Assembly (NCBI RefSeq): GCF_032062245.1
Contig: NZ_DAMBQF010000033.1
Coordinates: 1-26,546, forward strand
Direction of reading: 5' to 3'
DNA: 26,546 nucleotides
From: Soonwooa sp032062245
Lineage (GTDB): Bacteria; Bacteroidota; Bacteroidia; Flavobacteriales; Weeksellaceae
The position numbers and the translations under genes are program-made. The notes below the pieces were generated by a model. The model was not told where the DNA came from, did no database searches, and saw nothing but the letters and a program-made list of their open reading frames with translations. Shown here piece by piece: positions 6,636-14,336 of this stretch. Numbering within the stretch: position 1 is the first letter of the stretch; the number at the start of each line of letters is the position of its first letter.

Positions 6636-7838
6636 ATGATTATCCAACCAAGAACAAGAGGTTTCATTTGTCTAACGGCACATCCAGATGGCGCGTTACA
6701 AAGTGTAAAAAACCAAATTGAATATGTAAAATCGAAAGGCGAACTAAAGAATGGTCCAAAGAAAGTTTTAGTAATCGGTGCTTCTACAGGATTCGGATTA
6801 TCATCTAGAATAGAAGCAGCTTTCGGATCTGGCGCAGCAACAATCGGTGTTTTTTTCGAGAAACCAGCTTCAGAAGGCAAAATGGGAACAGCAGGTTGGT
6901 ACAATTCTGCCGCTTTTGAAAAAGAAGCAGCAGCTGCAGGGCTTTACGCAAAAAGCATCAACGGTGACGCTTTCTCTGACGAAATTAAAAAAGAAACGAT
7001 AGAACTTATCAAAAAAGACTTAGGACAAGTTGATTTGGTGGTTTATAGCTTGGCGTCTCCACGAAGAACGCATCCAAAAACTGGTGTTGCTTACGCATCT
7101 GTTCTTAAGCCAATTGGCGAGCCTTTCACTAACAAAACTGTGGATTTCCACACAGGTGTTGTGTCAGACATCAGCATCCAACCAGTTGATAAAGACGAAG
7201 ATATCGACAATACGATTGCTGTAATGGGCGGCGAAGATTGGAAATTCTGGATGGAAGATCTTAAAAACGCTGGCGTATTGGCAGACGGTGTCAAAACGGT
7301 TGCTTATTCTTATATCGGCCCAGAATTGACTTTCCCGATTTATAGAAACGGTACAATTGGTCAAGCTAAAAACGATTTGGAAGCTACTGTTCCTGTATTA
7401 AATAATTTATTAAAAGACCTTAACGGGACATCTTACGTGTCGGTTAACAAAGCTTTGGTAACGCAGTCTAGCTCGGCAATTCCTGTGGTTCCGTTGTATA
7501 TTTCTTTACTTTATAAAGTGATGAAAGCGAAAGGAACGCACGAAGGAACTATCGAGCAAATGGAGCGTCTTTTCTCAGAAAGATTGTATACGGCAGACGG
7601 CGTTGTTCCGTTGGATGACGCTGGCAGAATCCGTATCGACGACTGGGAAATGGCAGCTGATGTACAAGCTGAAGTTGCTAAACAATGGAATCAAGTTACG
7701 ACAGAAAATCTAGCAGACATCAGCGATATCGAAGGTTACAGAAAGGATTTCTTCAATCTTTTTGGTTTCGAAATCGACGGTATTGATTATGAAAAAGATG
7801 CTAACGAGAACGTGAAAGTTCCGAGTATTGTTGAATAA
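6636..7838 (+). CDS. fabV: Enoyl-ACP / trans-2-enoyl-CoA reductase FabV
   Basis: A 400-residue NADH-dependent reductase of the FabV/TER family, which performs the last step of each fatty-acid elongation cycle (trans-2-enoyl to acyl). The N-terminus MIIQPRTRGFICLTAHPDG is typical. The Rossmann motif GASTGFGL is at 48-55 and YSLASP at 137-142. The catalytic pair has the FabV-specific spacing Y-x8-K (Tyr236, Lys245). The length equals the family norm of about 400. FabV proteins are known as triclosan-tolerant alternatives to FabI. It is monocistronic: a clean terminator follows and the gene diverges from the nuclease gene. Confidence 0.95.
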   Translation: MIIQPRTRGFICLTAHPDGALQSVKNQIEYVKSKGELKNGPKKVLVIGASTGFGLSSRIEAAFGSGAATIGVFFEKPASEGKMGTAGWYNSAAFEKEAAAAGLYAKSINGDAFSDEIKKETIELIKKDLGQVDLVVYSLASPRRTHPKTGVAYASVLKPIGEPFTNKTVDFHTGVVSDISIQPVDKDEDIDNTIAVMGGEDWKFWMEDLKNAGVLADGVKTVAYSYIGPELTFPIYRNGTIGQAKNDLEATVPVLNNLLKDLNGTSYVSVNKALVTQSSSAIPVVPLYISLLYKVMKAKGTHEGTIEQMERLFSERLYTADGVVPLDDAGRIRIDDWEMAADVQAEVAKQWNQVTTENLADISDIEGYRKDFFNLFGFEIDGIDYEKDANENVKVPSIVE

Positions 7839-7858
7839 TATTTAATTCTAAACTATAT

Positions 7859-7888
7859 AAAGTCCAATGTTTTTCGTTGGACTTTTTT
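7859..7888 (+). terminator. fabV terminator
   Basis: AAAGTCCAA (7859-7867) and TTGGACTTT (7877-7885) form a 9-bp perfect stem with a 9-nt loop, followed by a T run. It lies 20 nt after the fabV stop. Confidence 0.85.
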
Positions 7889-7927
7889 GTTGAAATTAAT
7901 TTTAACTCAAAACGTCTAAAACCAAAG

Positions 7928-7960
7928 TTGATTAATTGAAATCAAATTTTCTTATCTTTA
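7928..7960 (+). promoter_or_regulatory. Promoter of the EEP-fold gene
   Basis: TTG (7928-7930) and TATCTTTA (7953-7960, one mismatch to TAnnTTTG) are 22 nt apart; a second TTG at 7936 gives 14 nt. TTGATT (7928-7933) and AATCAA (7940-7945) form a short inverted repeat across the -33 region. The ATG is 31 nt downstream. Confidence 0.4.
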
Positions 7961-7991
7961 GACCACAGCAAAACTTTTCAAAACTCCTTTT

Positions 7992-8897
7992 ATGTCGACA
8001 CTTTCGGAATTATTTATGTTTTACAATGTTGAAAATTTTTTTCCTGCAGAAAATATAAAATACGAAAAATCGATTTCTGGACTTTACAATTGGGACGATT
8101 ATAAATACGGTCTTAAACTTCGAAAAATAAAAAATGTCTTCAACTGGATTAATGAAGATTTTGGACAAATTCCATCAATAATTGGACTTGCCGAAATTGG
8201 CGGCGTTTCGGTTTTGGAAGATCTACAACAAGAGGATTCACCCTTGCGCAATCATCAGTTTCTTTACAAAAAATCCAATGACTCTCGAGGTTTGAGTGTT
8301 GCTTTGTTTTACGATGAAGAAAAATTAAAACTTAAAAATTTTTACAGTTTAAGTTTTAGCATTTCCGAAAATCTAGTTGCTGACACGCGCGATATTTTGC
8401 AAGCCGAATTCGAATTTAACAATGAAAACCTTCACGTCTTCATACTTCATCTTCCTTCGCAGCGACTTCAGGATGAAAAGAAAAATCTACGAAACAAAAT
8501 CATAGAAGCTTTTAAAAACATCCTTTCAAAAATAATTGAAAAGCAAGAATCCATCATCATTATGGGCGATTTTAATGAAAATCCGAATGGTGAAAAAATC
8601 AAAGAATTGTTGCTAGATAATTTTGGAAACAGAATTTTTATAAATCCTTTCGAAAACTTATTTAATAATAATCAATTTTCGTCTTATTATGGCAGCAAAG
8701 GACTTTTGTTTGATCAAATTCTTTACTCAAAAAACTTGCTTGAAAAACTAAACTTTACTTCAAGTCACGCTTCCATTTTTCAAAACGAAAAAATAAGAGT
8801 CAAAAACTCCAAACATCCGTTGCGTACGTATTCTGGCTCACGATATCTTAGTGGTTTTAGTGACCATTTTCCTGTTCTTTTAAAACTTGAAAAATAA
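7992..8897 (+). CDS. Endonuclease/exonuclease/phosphatase family protein
   Basis: A 301-residue protein of the EEP (DNase I/ExoIII-like) fold, a Mg2+-dependent phosphoesterase. The family motifs are in order: FYNVENFF with Asn12, GLAEIGG with Glu68, NDSRGLSVALFY at 97-107, LHLPSQ with His153, MGDFNENP with Asp193 and Asn195, and SDHFPV with the catalytic His292. No signal peptide is visible, so it is likely cytoplasmic. The substrate (DNA, RNA, lipid or nucleotide) cannot be told from sequence. It is followed after 11 nt by a membrane-protein gene, suggesting one transcript. Confidence 0.85.
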   Translation: MSTLSELFMFYNVENFFPAENIKYEKSISGLYNWDDYKYGLKLRKIKNVFNWINEDFGQIPSIIGLAEIGGVSVLEDLQQEDSPLRNHQFLYKKSNDSRGLSVALFYDEEKLKLKNFYSLSFSISENLVADTRDILQAEFEFNNENLHVFILHLPSQRLQDEKKNLRNKIIEAFKNILSKIIEKQESIIIMGDFNENPNGEKIKELLLDNFGNRIFINPFENLFNNNQFSSYYGSKGLLFDQILYSKNLLEKLNFTSSHASIFQNEKIRVKNSKHPLRTYSGSRYLSGFSDHFPVLLKLEK

Positions 8898-8908
8898 CAG
8901 CGACCTCA

Positions 8909-9535
8909 ATGGACAAGAAGAAACAAAAGGAAATCAACGCCAAAATTGCGGAAATTAATTCAAAATTAAAACGTGATCTCAAGCAAAAAGCACCACTTGA
9001 GAAAGGCGCAATTTTACAAATTGTGTTATTTATAATTTGGGGAATTGTCAACATCTATTTGTTCAACACCAGATTTTGGGAAGAAAATAATTTTTTCAAT
9101 TTTTGGGTTGTATTTTTCCTTTTATTGATGAATATTCCTTTATTTATTATAAAAGATGAACAAACTTCAAAAGCCAAAATTGCGGCATTCGTATTTTTTG
9201 TTGCCTTTTCAATTTTCTTAGGATTTGGGATTGCTATCGGTTATAACCAAGCGATGTTATTCTCGATTGCAGCGTGGTTACCCAATTATTTGCTTGTTCT
9301 TTTGCGAGGTCGAAAGGAAGATATCGACAACCTAAAAGGAAATACTGGATGTTTTGTGGTGTTTTGGATAGCGATTTTATTAGGAAGTGTCGCGATCTCG
9401 ATGTCGGGAAATGGTGATTTTCTGGGCAAAAACAAAAACTACGGTTATCTTATAAATACAATCTATTGTGGTTTTAGCGCTATTGCTGTCTATTATGCCA
9501 ATCGTTATCGCAATGTCAAAAATGATTATAACTAA
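8909..9535 (+). CDS. Polytopic membrane protein, unknown function
   Basis: A 208-residue protein I do not recognise. A charged, Lys-rich N-terminal helix (residues 1-30, coiled-coil-like) is followed by five or six hydrophobic segments near 34-52, 62-82, 90-112, 115-131, 147-165 and 180-195. The loops are short and no catalytic motif stands out. It starts 11 nt after the EEP gene, and its stop codon overlaps that of the convergent downstream gene by 4 nt. Confidence 0.65.
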   Translation: MDKKKQKEINAKIAEINSKLKRDLKQKAPLEKGAILQIVLFIIWGIVNIYLFNTRFWEENNFFNFWVVFFLLLMNIPLFIIKDEQTSKAKIAAFVFFVAFSIFLGFGIAIGYNQAMLFSIAAWLPNYLLVLLRGRKEDIDNLKGNTGCFVVFWIAILLGSVAISMSGNGDFLGKNKNYGYLINTIYCGFSAIAVYYANRYRNVKNDYN

Positions 9536-9906
9536 ACATCTTCGCGGATAAAAATATTGCGATAATCAAGTATTGTGTCTAACCTTTGATTTCGATAAAT
9601 AAATATCCTCAACGAATCTTTCTTCTTCACAATCGAATCACCAATTTTAAATTCTTTTTCCCACTCGCGTTCAACAGTATAGATATGGTTTTTATCTTTC
9701 CCTGTTAAGGTCATTGTATTATGATTGGGTTTGTCATGATAAATTTTTTCAATTTTAAAATCACCAGAATAATCCTTTCGCATATCCAGAAAAATTTCTT
9801 TACCAGACCTTTTATCAGTTACAGCCACAAAAAACCAATAACCAAAGAAGCAAATCAATGGTAGAAATGTCATCGTTAATAAAAAAGCGACAGCTTTCTT
9901 GTTCAT
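9532..9906 (-). CDS. Small membrane-anchored protein, unknown function
   Basis: A 124-residue protein when started at MNKKAVAFLL. An in-frame ATG at 9954 would add 16 residues, but that start lies inside the tRNA terminator hairpin and upstream of the best promoter, so I reject it. Residues 5-28 form one hydrophobic anchor; the rest is a soluble, beta-rich, charged domain (GDFKIEKIYHDKPNHN, IYTVEREWEKEFKIGDSI), probably periplasmic. No family is recognised. It converges on the membrane-protein gene with overlapping stop codons and no terminator between them. Confidence 0.6.
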   Translation of the reverse strand: MNKKAVAFLLTMTFLPLICFFGYWFFVAVTDKRSGKEIFLDMRKDYSGDFKIEKIYHDKPNHNTMTLTGKDKNHIYTVEREWEKEFKIGDSIVKKKDSLRIFIYRNQRLDTILDYRNIFIREDV

Positions 9907-9929
9907 TTTTAGTAAATTGCAATCGACTT

Positions 9930-9956
9930 TAAAGATAAAAAAAATCGCTTTCACAA
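9930..9956 (-). promoter_or_regulatory. Promoter of the small membrane protein, inside the tRNA terminator
   Basis: On the minus strand TTG (9954-9956) and TATCTTTA (9930-9937) are 16 nt apart. The -33 falls in the loop and the -7 just past the stem of the tRNA-Cys terminator. A transcript would begin near 9923, supporting the ATG at 9906. Confidence 0.35.
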
Positions 9957-9975
9957 AGTTGTAAAAGCGATTTTT
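9940..9975 (-). terminator. tRNA-Cys terminator
   Basis: AAAAATCGCTTT (9940-9951) and AAAGCGATTTTT (9964-9975) are a 12-bp perfect stem with a 12-nt loop. On the minus strand it begins 3 nt after the tRNA CCA end and is followed by a U run. Confidence 0.8.
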
Positions 9976-9978
9976 AAT

Positions 9979-10052
9979 TGGAGGTGCCTAGCGGATTCGA
10001 ACCGCTGTAGATGGTGTTGCAGACCACTGCCTAGCCACTCGGCCAAAGCACC
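9979..10052 (-). tRNA. tRNA-Cys (GCA)
   Basis: Read on the minus strand, the acceptor stem GGTGCTT pairs with AGGCACC (one G-U pair). The anticodon loop is CTGCAAC, giving anticodon GCA for cysteine. The T arm has the GGTTCGAATCC core. The discriminator base is U73, the identity base for CysRS, and the CCA end is encoded (TGG at 9979-9981 on the plus strand). The length is 71 nt plus CCA. It has its own promoter and terminator. Confidence 0.96.
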
Positions 10053-10066
10053 CTTTAATTGGTTTG

Positions 10067-10095
10067 CAAATTTAATAAAATATTCTTGATTTCAA
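10067..10095 (-). promoter_or_regulatory. tRNA-Cys promoter
   Basis: On the minus strand TTG (10093-10095), 18 nt spacer, TAAATTTG (10067-10074) is a full match to the Bacteroidota -33/-7 pattern. Transcription would start near 10060, a few bases before the mature tRNA 5' end. Confidence 0.6.
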
Positions 10096-10221
10096 AAGGC
10101 TTTTAAGTATTTTTTATTTCAACCTCTGATTTTCAAGCTGAAAACTTATTTTTTAAATTTTAAAGCTTATTAAATTCAGCTATTATCAGCATAAATTTAA
10201 GAAAAATCCTTTCAATATCCT

Positions 10222-10229
10222 TATCTTTG
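10222..10229 (+). promoter_or_regulatory. -7 element upstream of ribB
   Basis: TATCTTTG matches TAnnTTTG perfectly, 25 nt before the ATG. No TTG lies at the right -33 distance. The 200-nt spacer after the tRNA gene is AT-rich, and I do not see the conserved core of an FMN riboswitch in it. Confidence 0.45.
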
Positions 10230-10254
10230 CGTAACAAAAAAATCTAAAGTAAAA

Positions 10255-11376
10255 ATGGAAAAATTCCAACTAAATACAATCTCAGAAGCAATCGAAGATT
10301 TGCGTAATGGTAAAATGATTATTGTTGTTGATGATGAAAATCGCGAAAATGAAGGCGACCTTGTTGCTGCCGCAGAACTTATCACAACAGAAACAATCAA
10401 CTTTATGACCATCCACGCAAGAGGTCTTATCTGTATGCCTCTTAGCGAAAAACGTTGTGATGAGCTTGATCTTCACTCTATGGTAAGCAATTCTACCGAT
10501 CCTAAAGAGACAGCTTTTACGGTATCTGTTGACCTTTTAGGAAAAGGAACAACAACCGGAATTTCTGCTAGTGATAGAGCAAAAACTATCAAAGCCATTA
10601 TGGATCCTGCTACCAAACCAACCGATCTTATGCGTCCAGGACATATTTTCCCGTTGCGTGCGAAGGAAGGTGGCGTGCTAAAAAGAGCTGGTCATACCGA
10701 AGCGGCTATTGATTTAACAAAGTTAGCGGGTCTTAAAGAAGGTGGCGTTATCTGCGAAATCATGAACGATGACGGAAGCATGTCGCGTATCCCAGACTTG
10801 ATTGAATTTAGTAAGAAACATGATCTAAAAATCGTGTCTATCGAAGACCTTATCCATTATAGATTAAGAAAAGGAACCATCGTTGAGCGCATCGAAGAGC
10901 GCGATGTGAAGACACATTACGGCGATTTCAAATTCTTTGCGTTTGAGGAAAAACCAACGGAGCAAATTCATTTTGCTTTAACCAAAGGAAGTTGGACACC
11001 AGACGAACCTGTATTGATTAGAGTACAATCTTCAAGTTCTTACTTTGATGTTTTGAGCCGTCTTAACAATGGTGAACAACCGCTTTTAGAAAAAGTTACA
11101 GACATCATCAACAAAGAAGGAAAAGGTGCTATTGTCTTTATTAATAACGTTTCTAATACAGAGACGACACTTAGAAAATTACACCAATTCTTGAATTTCC
11201 AAAACGGACAAGAGCAATTCCCAACAATCCCTGCGAACTTTAGAGATTACGGAATCGGAACTCAGATTTTGAAAGATTTAGGAATCAGCAAGTTTAAAGT
11301 GATCTCTCAAAATCCAAACTTAAAGCCTATTATTGCTGGCTACGACGTTGAAGTAACCGAAATGGTACAACTATAA
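10255..11376 (+). CDS. ribB: 3,4-dihydroxy-2-butanone 4-phosphate synthase with degenerate RibA domain
   Basis: A 373-residue RibBA-length protein. The N-terminal half (1-205) is an intact DHBP synthase, which turns ribulose 5-phosphate into the four-carbon unit of riboflavin. It shows DDENRENEGDL (26-36), TGISASDR (101-108), RPGHIFPLRA (127-136), GHTEAA (146-151) and Glu168. The C-terminal half (about 206-373) aligns in position with GTP cyclohydrolase II. However, it lacks the zinc-binding cysteines of that enzyme (the LRCDCG-type motif is replaced by SRLNNGEQPL) and the usual catalytic region, although GIGTQILKDLGI is still recognisable near the end. Only RibB activity is expected; a separate active RibA should exist elsewhere. 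It is monocistronic with a shared downstream terminator. Confidence 0.9.
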   Translation: MEKFQLNTISEAIEDLRNGKMIIVVDDENRENEGDLVAAAELITTETINFMTIHARGLICMPLSEKRCDELDLHSMVSNSTDPKETAFTVSVDLLGKGTTTGISASDRAKTIKAIMDPATKPTDLMRPGHIFPLRAKEGGVLKRAGHTEAAIDLTKLAGLKEGGVICEIMNDDGSMSRIPDLIEFSKKHDLKIVSIEDLIHYRLRKGTIVERIEERDVKTHYGDFKFFAFEEKPTEQIHFALTKGSWTPDEPVLIRVQSSSSYFDVLSRLNNGEQPLLEKVTDIINKEGKGAIVFINNVSNTETTLRKLHQFLNFQNGQEQFPTIPANFRDYGIGTQILKDLGISKFKVISQNPNLKPIIAGYDVEVTEMVQL

Positions 11377-11382
11377 AAAACC

Positions 11383-11413
11383 AAAATGGCTTAGTGATTA
11401 CTAAGCCATTTTT
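11383..11413. terminator. Bidirectional terminator shared by ribB and fmt
   Basis: AAAATGGCTTAGT (11383-11395) and ACTAAGCCATTTT (11400-11412) form a 13-bp perfect stem with a GATT loop, flanked by A and T runs. The right arm includes the last codons and the stop codon of the convergent fmt gene (stop at 11401-11403). Confidence 0.85.
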
Positions 11414-12348
11414 ATTTGTTCGAAACTACGAAAACCATTTAAAAAATCTTTTAAAAGCATTCGTTTTTTGCCTTGCAATTGCAATTCTTCGGGGAAGTAA
11501 TAACCATCTTTTGTTGCGATTTTAAATTCATTTTTAGAAATGTGAATTGTCCCAGCTGTTTCGTTGTGATTATTTAATTCAAATTTTCCTTTAAAAAGCT
11601 TTAAAGATTTTTCTTCATTTTCGATATTTAAAATCGTAAAAGCCGTTGGATAAGGCGACATACCACGCACAAAATTGTGGATGATTTCGGAGGTTTGATC
11701 CCAATTAATTTTTAAATCGTCTTTAAAAATCTTGTAAGCTGTTTTTGGATTTTCCTTTTCTGGCTGCGGACGTTCGGTAAGATTTCCTAAAGCTAAACCG
11801 TCCAAAGTTTTAACAATTAATCCAGCCCCCATCACCATCAATTTGTCATGAAGACTTCCTGCATTATCTTCTGGCAAAATATCAATTTCTTCTTGAAGTA
11901 AGATATTACCTTCATCAATTTTTTCGTTGATAAAAAAAGTGGTCGCTCCAGATTTGGTTTCACCATTTATCACTGCAAAATTAATCGGCGCCGCACCACG
12001 ATAATCTGGCAACAAAGACGCATGCAAGTTAAACGTCCCCATCGGCGGAATCGAAAACAACATTTGGGGCATCATTCTAAATGCAACAACCACAAACACG
12101 TCAGCGTTAAGGGATTTTATCTCTTCTAAAAATTCAGAATTTCTTAATTTTTCTGGTTGAAATAATTTAAGACCTTGTTCTTCGGCATATATTTTAACAG
12201 GCGAGGCATTTACTTTTTGCCCTCTTCCACTAGCTTTATCCGTTGCTGTCACCACGCCCACAACTTCGTGATGCGATTGGTGAATAGCTTCCAAAGCGGT
12301 TTTTGCAAATTCTGGTGTTCCTAGAAACACAACTTTTAAACTTTTCAT
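11401..12348 (-). CDS. fmt: Methionyl-tRNA formyltransferase
   Basis: A 315-residue enzyme that transfers formyl from 10-formyl-THF to Met-tRNA for translation initiation. The formyltransferase domain starts VVFLGTPEFAKTALEAI; the catalytic segment NLHASLLPDYRGAAPI (107-122) holds Asn107 and His109, with Asp145 in the KIDEGNIL motif. The C-terminal OB-fold domain spans about 205-315. The length is standard. The ATG directly abuts the recQ stop codon (TAAATG), so it is co-transcribed and probably coupled with recQ. The final codons lie inside the shared terminator stem. Confidence 0.95.
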   Translation of the reverse strand: MKSLKVVFLGTPEFAKTALEAIHQSHHEVVGVVTATDKASGRGQKVNASPVKIYAEEQGLKLFQPEKLRNSEFLEEIKSLNADVFVVVAFRMMPQMLFSIPPMGTFNLHASLLPDYRGAAPINFAVINGETKSGATTFFINEKIDEGNILLQEEIDILPEDNAGSLHDKLMVMGAGLIVKTLDGLALGNLTERPQPEKENPKTAYKIFKDDLKINWDQTSEIIHNFVRGMSPYPTAFTILNIENEEKSLKLFKGKFELNNHNETAGTIHISKNEFKIATKDGYYFPEELQLQGKKRMLLKDFLNGFRSFEQIKMA

Positions 12349-14250
12349 TTATGAGTTTATCGTATAAGTTTTATAATTCAACATTTTGATTCTTCTTAAA
12401 TCTAAAAGAAAAATCAGGATTTCTAAAATAGTTTCTCGAGAATGAATTTTGAGAATCGCTACCAATTCATTTAATGTTCTTGGCTGATAAGTCAACTGTA
12501 ACAGGATGTCATTAGTTAAGCTATTAGAACCTACTGGTGCCTTTTTTTGACAATAATCACATTTGCCACACTCTTCAGTATTTTTCTCTCCAAAATAGCG
12601 TAAAACGAGCTTCATTCGGCAATAATCTTGCGTGGTGACGTAGAACTTCATTTGTTTCCATTTTTGAAGTTTATTTTCTTGTATTTCTGAAAACAGCTTC
12701 CAATAATAACCAAACAATCTGTTTTCATCGCGTGGTTTTAGAAACCTAACCGCATGATTTGCACCATCGAAATATTGGATATGTCCCGCCTTTTGTAAAT
12801 CTTCTAATCGCTCTCTAAATAATTTGATATCGAAATGATTTTTCTCGCAAAAAGCCCTCTCACTGAAATGAACTTTACCAGAAGCCAAACCAGCAATATT
12901 TCTAAACAATAGCTCTAAAAAATGAGCGTCTTTTGATGGCAACAATTCGATATCTTGACCATTAACCAGAGATTCTATGCTCGACGGACTCCAAGTATTT
13001 TTATAATATATAAGCTCTTGATTATGCAAAAAATTGAGAACATTAACAATCTTAGCACGCGAGGCTTTACTTAAACTTTTAATTCTGTCAAGCTTTAGTG
13101 TAAACATTGGCTCGGGCAAATCGTGTTCGGCAATTTGATAAATCGAATACAAGTATCGAAGTATCGATTGGTATTCTTCTTTGCTCGGAATTTGATTTTT
13201 TAAAATAGCATCAAACTCATTTAACTCTTGTTGGTTCCAAAAAAGATAAGCGATCGATTCCTCTCCATCTCTACCAGCACGACCGATTTCTTGATAATAA
13301 TTCTCAATTGATGACGACGGCGAGAGATGCATAATAAATCTAACATTATCTTTGTCGATCCCCATCCCAAAGGCATTTGTAGAAATCAAAACTCGAGAAT
13401 GACTGTTTTGCCATTGTTTTTGTAAACGTTCTTTATCTTGTCGAGAAAGCCCAGCATGATAAAAATTAACATTATCAAAACCTGAGTTTTTCAAGAAGTA
13501 AGTAAGATCCTCAGCCTCTTTTCTGGTCCGTGTATAGATGATCCCAGCAGTTTTGTTCTGGCTTAAAAAGTCTTTTATTTTTTGATACTTGTCGGTGATA
13601 TTTTGACAAATAATATTGAGGTTATTACGTTCAAAACTTTGTTTAAAAATATTGACCTTATTTAATGAAAGCTTAGTCACGATCTCTTCAACAACTTCTG
13701 GCGTCGCCGTCGCTGTCAAAGCCAACATTGGAACCTTCTTAAACTCTTCTCTAAAGAATTTGATATTCTGATAACTCGGTCTGAAATCTTGTCCCCATTC
13801 TGAGATACAATGCGCCTCATCAACGGCGATAAAGGAAATATTAATTTCTGGAATTCTTCGTAGAAATTCTTGATTTTTAAGACGTTCTGGCGAAACATAA
13901 AGCACTTTAATAAATCCTTCTATACATCTATTGAAAACCGCTTCAACTTCGCCATCATCCAATTCCGAACTTAGAAACTCAGCTTCAATACCAAGATTTT
14001 CCAACGCATCGACTTGGTCTTTTATTAAAGCTAAAAGCGGTGAAATTACGAGACATGTCCCTTCAAGAACAATTGCAGGAAGTTGATAACAAAGCGACTT
14101 TCCGCCGCCTGTGGGCAAAAGTGCTAAGGCATCTTTTCCATTGATAACCGATGTAATAATCGCTTCTTGGTCTTCACGAAATTCTGAATAACCCCAAAAT
14201 CTTTGAAGTTGCTCGTGTAAAAGTTGTGATAATTGGACCTCGGTTTTCAT
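12349..14250 (-). CDS. recQ: ATP-dependent DNA helicase RecQ
   Basis: A 633-residue superfamily 2 3'-5' helicase for recombination and stalled-fork repair. Walker A LLPTGGGKS is at 44-52, DEAH at 144-147 followed by the RecQ aromatic loop (SEWGQDFRPSY), and LALTATAT at 176-183. Further motifs are FYHAGLSRQDKERL, STNAFGMGIDK and QEIGRAGRDG at 319-328. The RecQ zinc site is C543-x16-C560-x2-C563-x2-C566. The winged-helix region is short and there is no HRDC domain, so this is a short-form RecQ; longer RecQ proteins occur in the same phylum. It precedes fmt with no spacer. Confidence 0.93.
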   Translation of the reverse strand: MKTEVQLSQLLHEQLQRFWGYSEFREDQEAIITSVINGKDALALLPTGGGKSLCYQLPAIVLEGTCLVISPLLALIKDQVDALENLGIEAEFLSSELDDGEVEAVFNRCIEGFIKVLYVSPERLKNQEFLRRIPEINISFIAVDEAHCISEWGQDFRPSYQNIKFFREEFKKVPMLALTATATPEVVEEIVTKLSLNKVNIFKQSFERNNLNIICQNITDKYQKIKDFLSQNKTAGIIYTRTRKEAEDLTYFLKNSGFDNVNFYHAGLSRQDKERLQKQWQNSHSRVLISTNAFGMGIDKDNVRFIMHLSPSSSIENYYQEIGRAGRDGEESIAYLFWNQQELNEFDAILKNQIPSKEEYQSILRYLYSIYQIAEHDLPEPMFTLKLDRIKSLSKASRAKIVNVLNFLHNQELIYYKNTWSPSSIESLVNGQDIELLPSKDAHFLELLFRNIAGLASGKVHFSERAFCEKNHFDIKLFRERLEDLQKAGHIQYFDGANHAVRFLKPRDENRLFGYYWKLFSEIQENKLQKWKQMKFYVTTQDYCRMKLVLRYFGEKNTEECGKCDYCQKKAPVGSNSLTNDILLQLTYQPRTLNELVAILKIHSRETILEILIFLLDLRRIKMLNYKTYTINS

Positions 14251-14288
14251 ATCGTAAAATTAAACAATTACTAAAGTTTAAAAAAATA

Positions 14289-14316
14289 AAAACCGCTGAG
14301 ATGTCTCAACGGTTTT
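14289..14316 (-). terminator. Terminator of the folK-ompA-ompA unit
   Basis: AAAACCGCTGAGA (14289-14301) pairs with TCTCAACGGTTTT (14304-14316) with one C-A mismatch; the innermost bases must open to give a tetraloop. On the minus strand it is followed by a TTTTTATTTTTT tail, 20 nt after the stop of the distal ompA gene. Confidence 0.75.
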
Positions 14317-14336
14317 CAATTTTCTTTAAAAGTAAA

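Noticed and set aside
10053..10254. Possible FMN riboswitch upstream of ribB
   Set aside because: The 200-nt spacer is AT-rich and lacks the conserved GC-containing core segments and multi-helix layout of that riboswitch.
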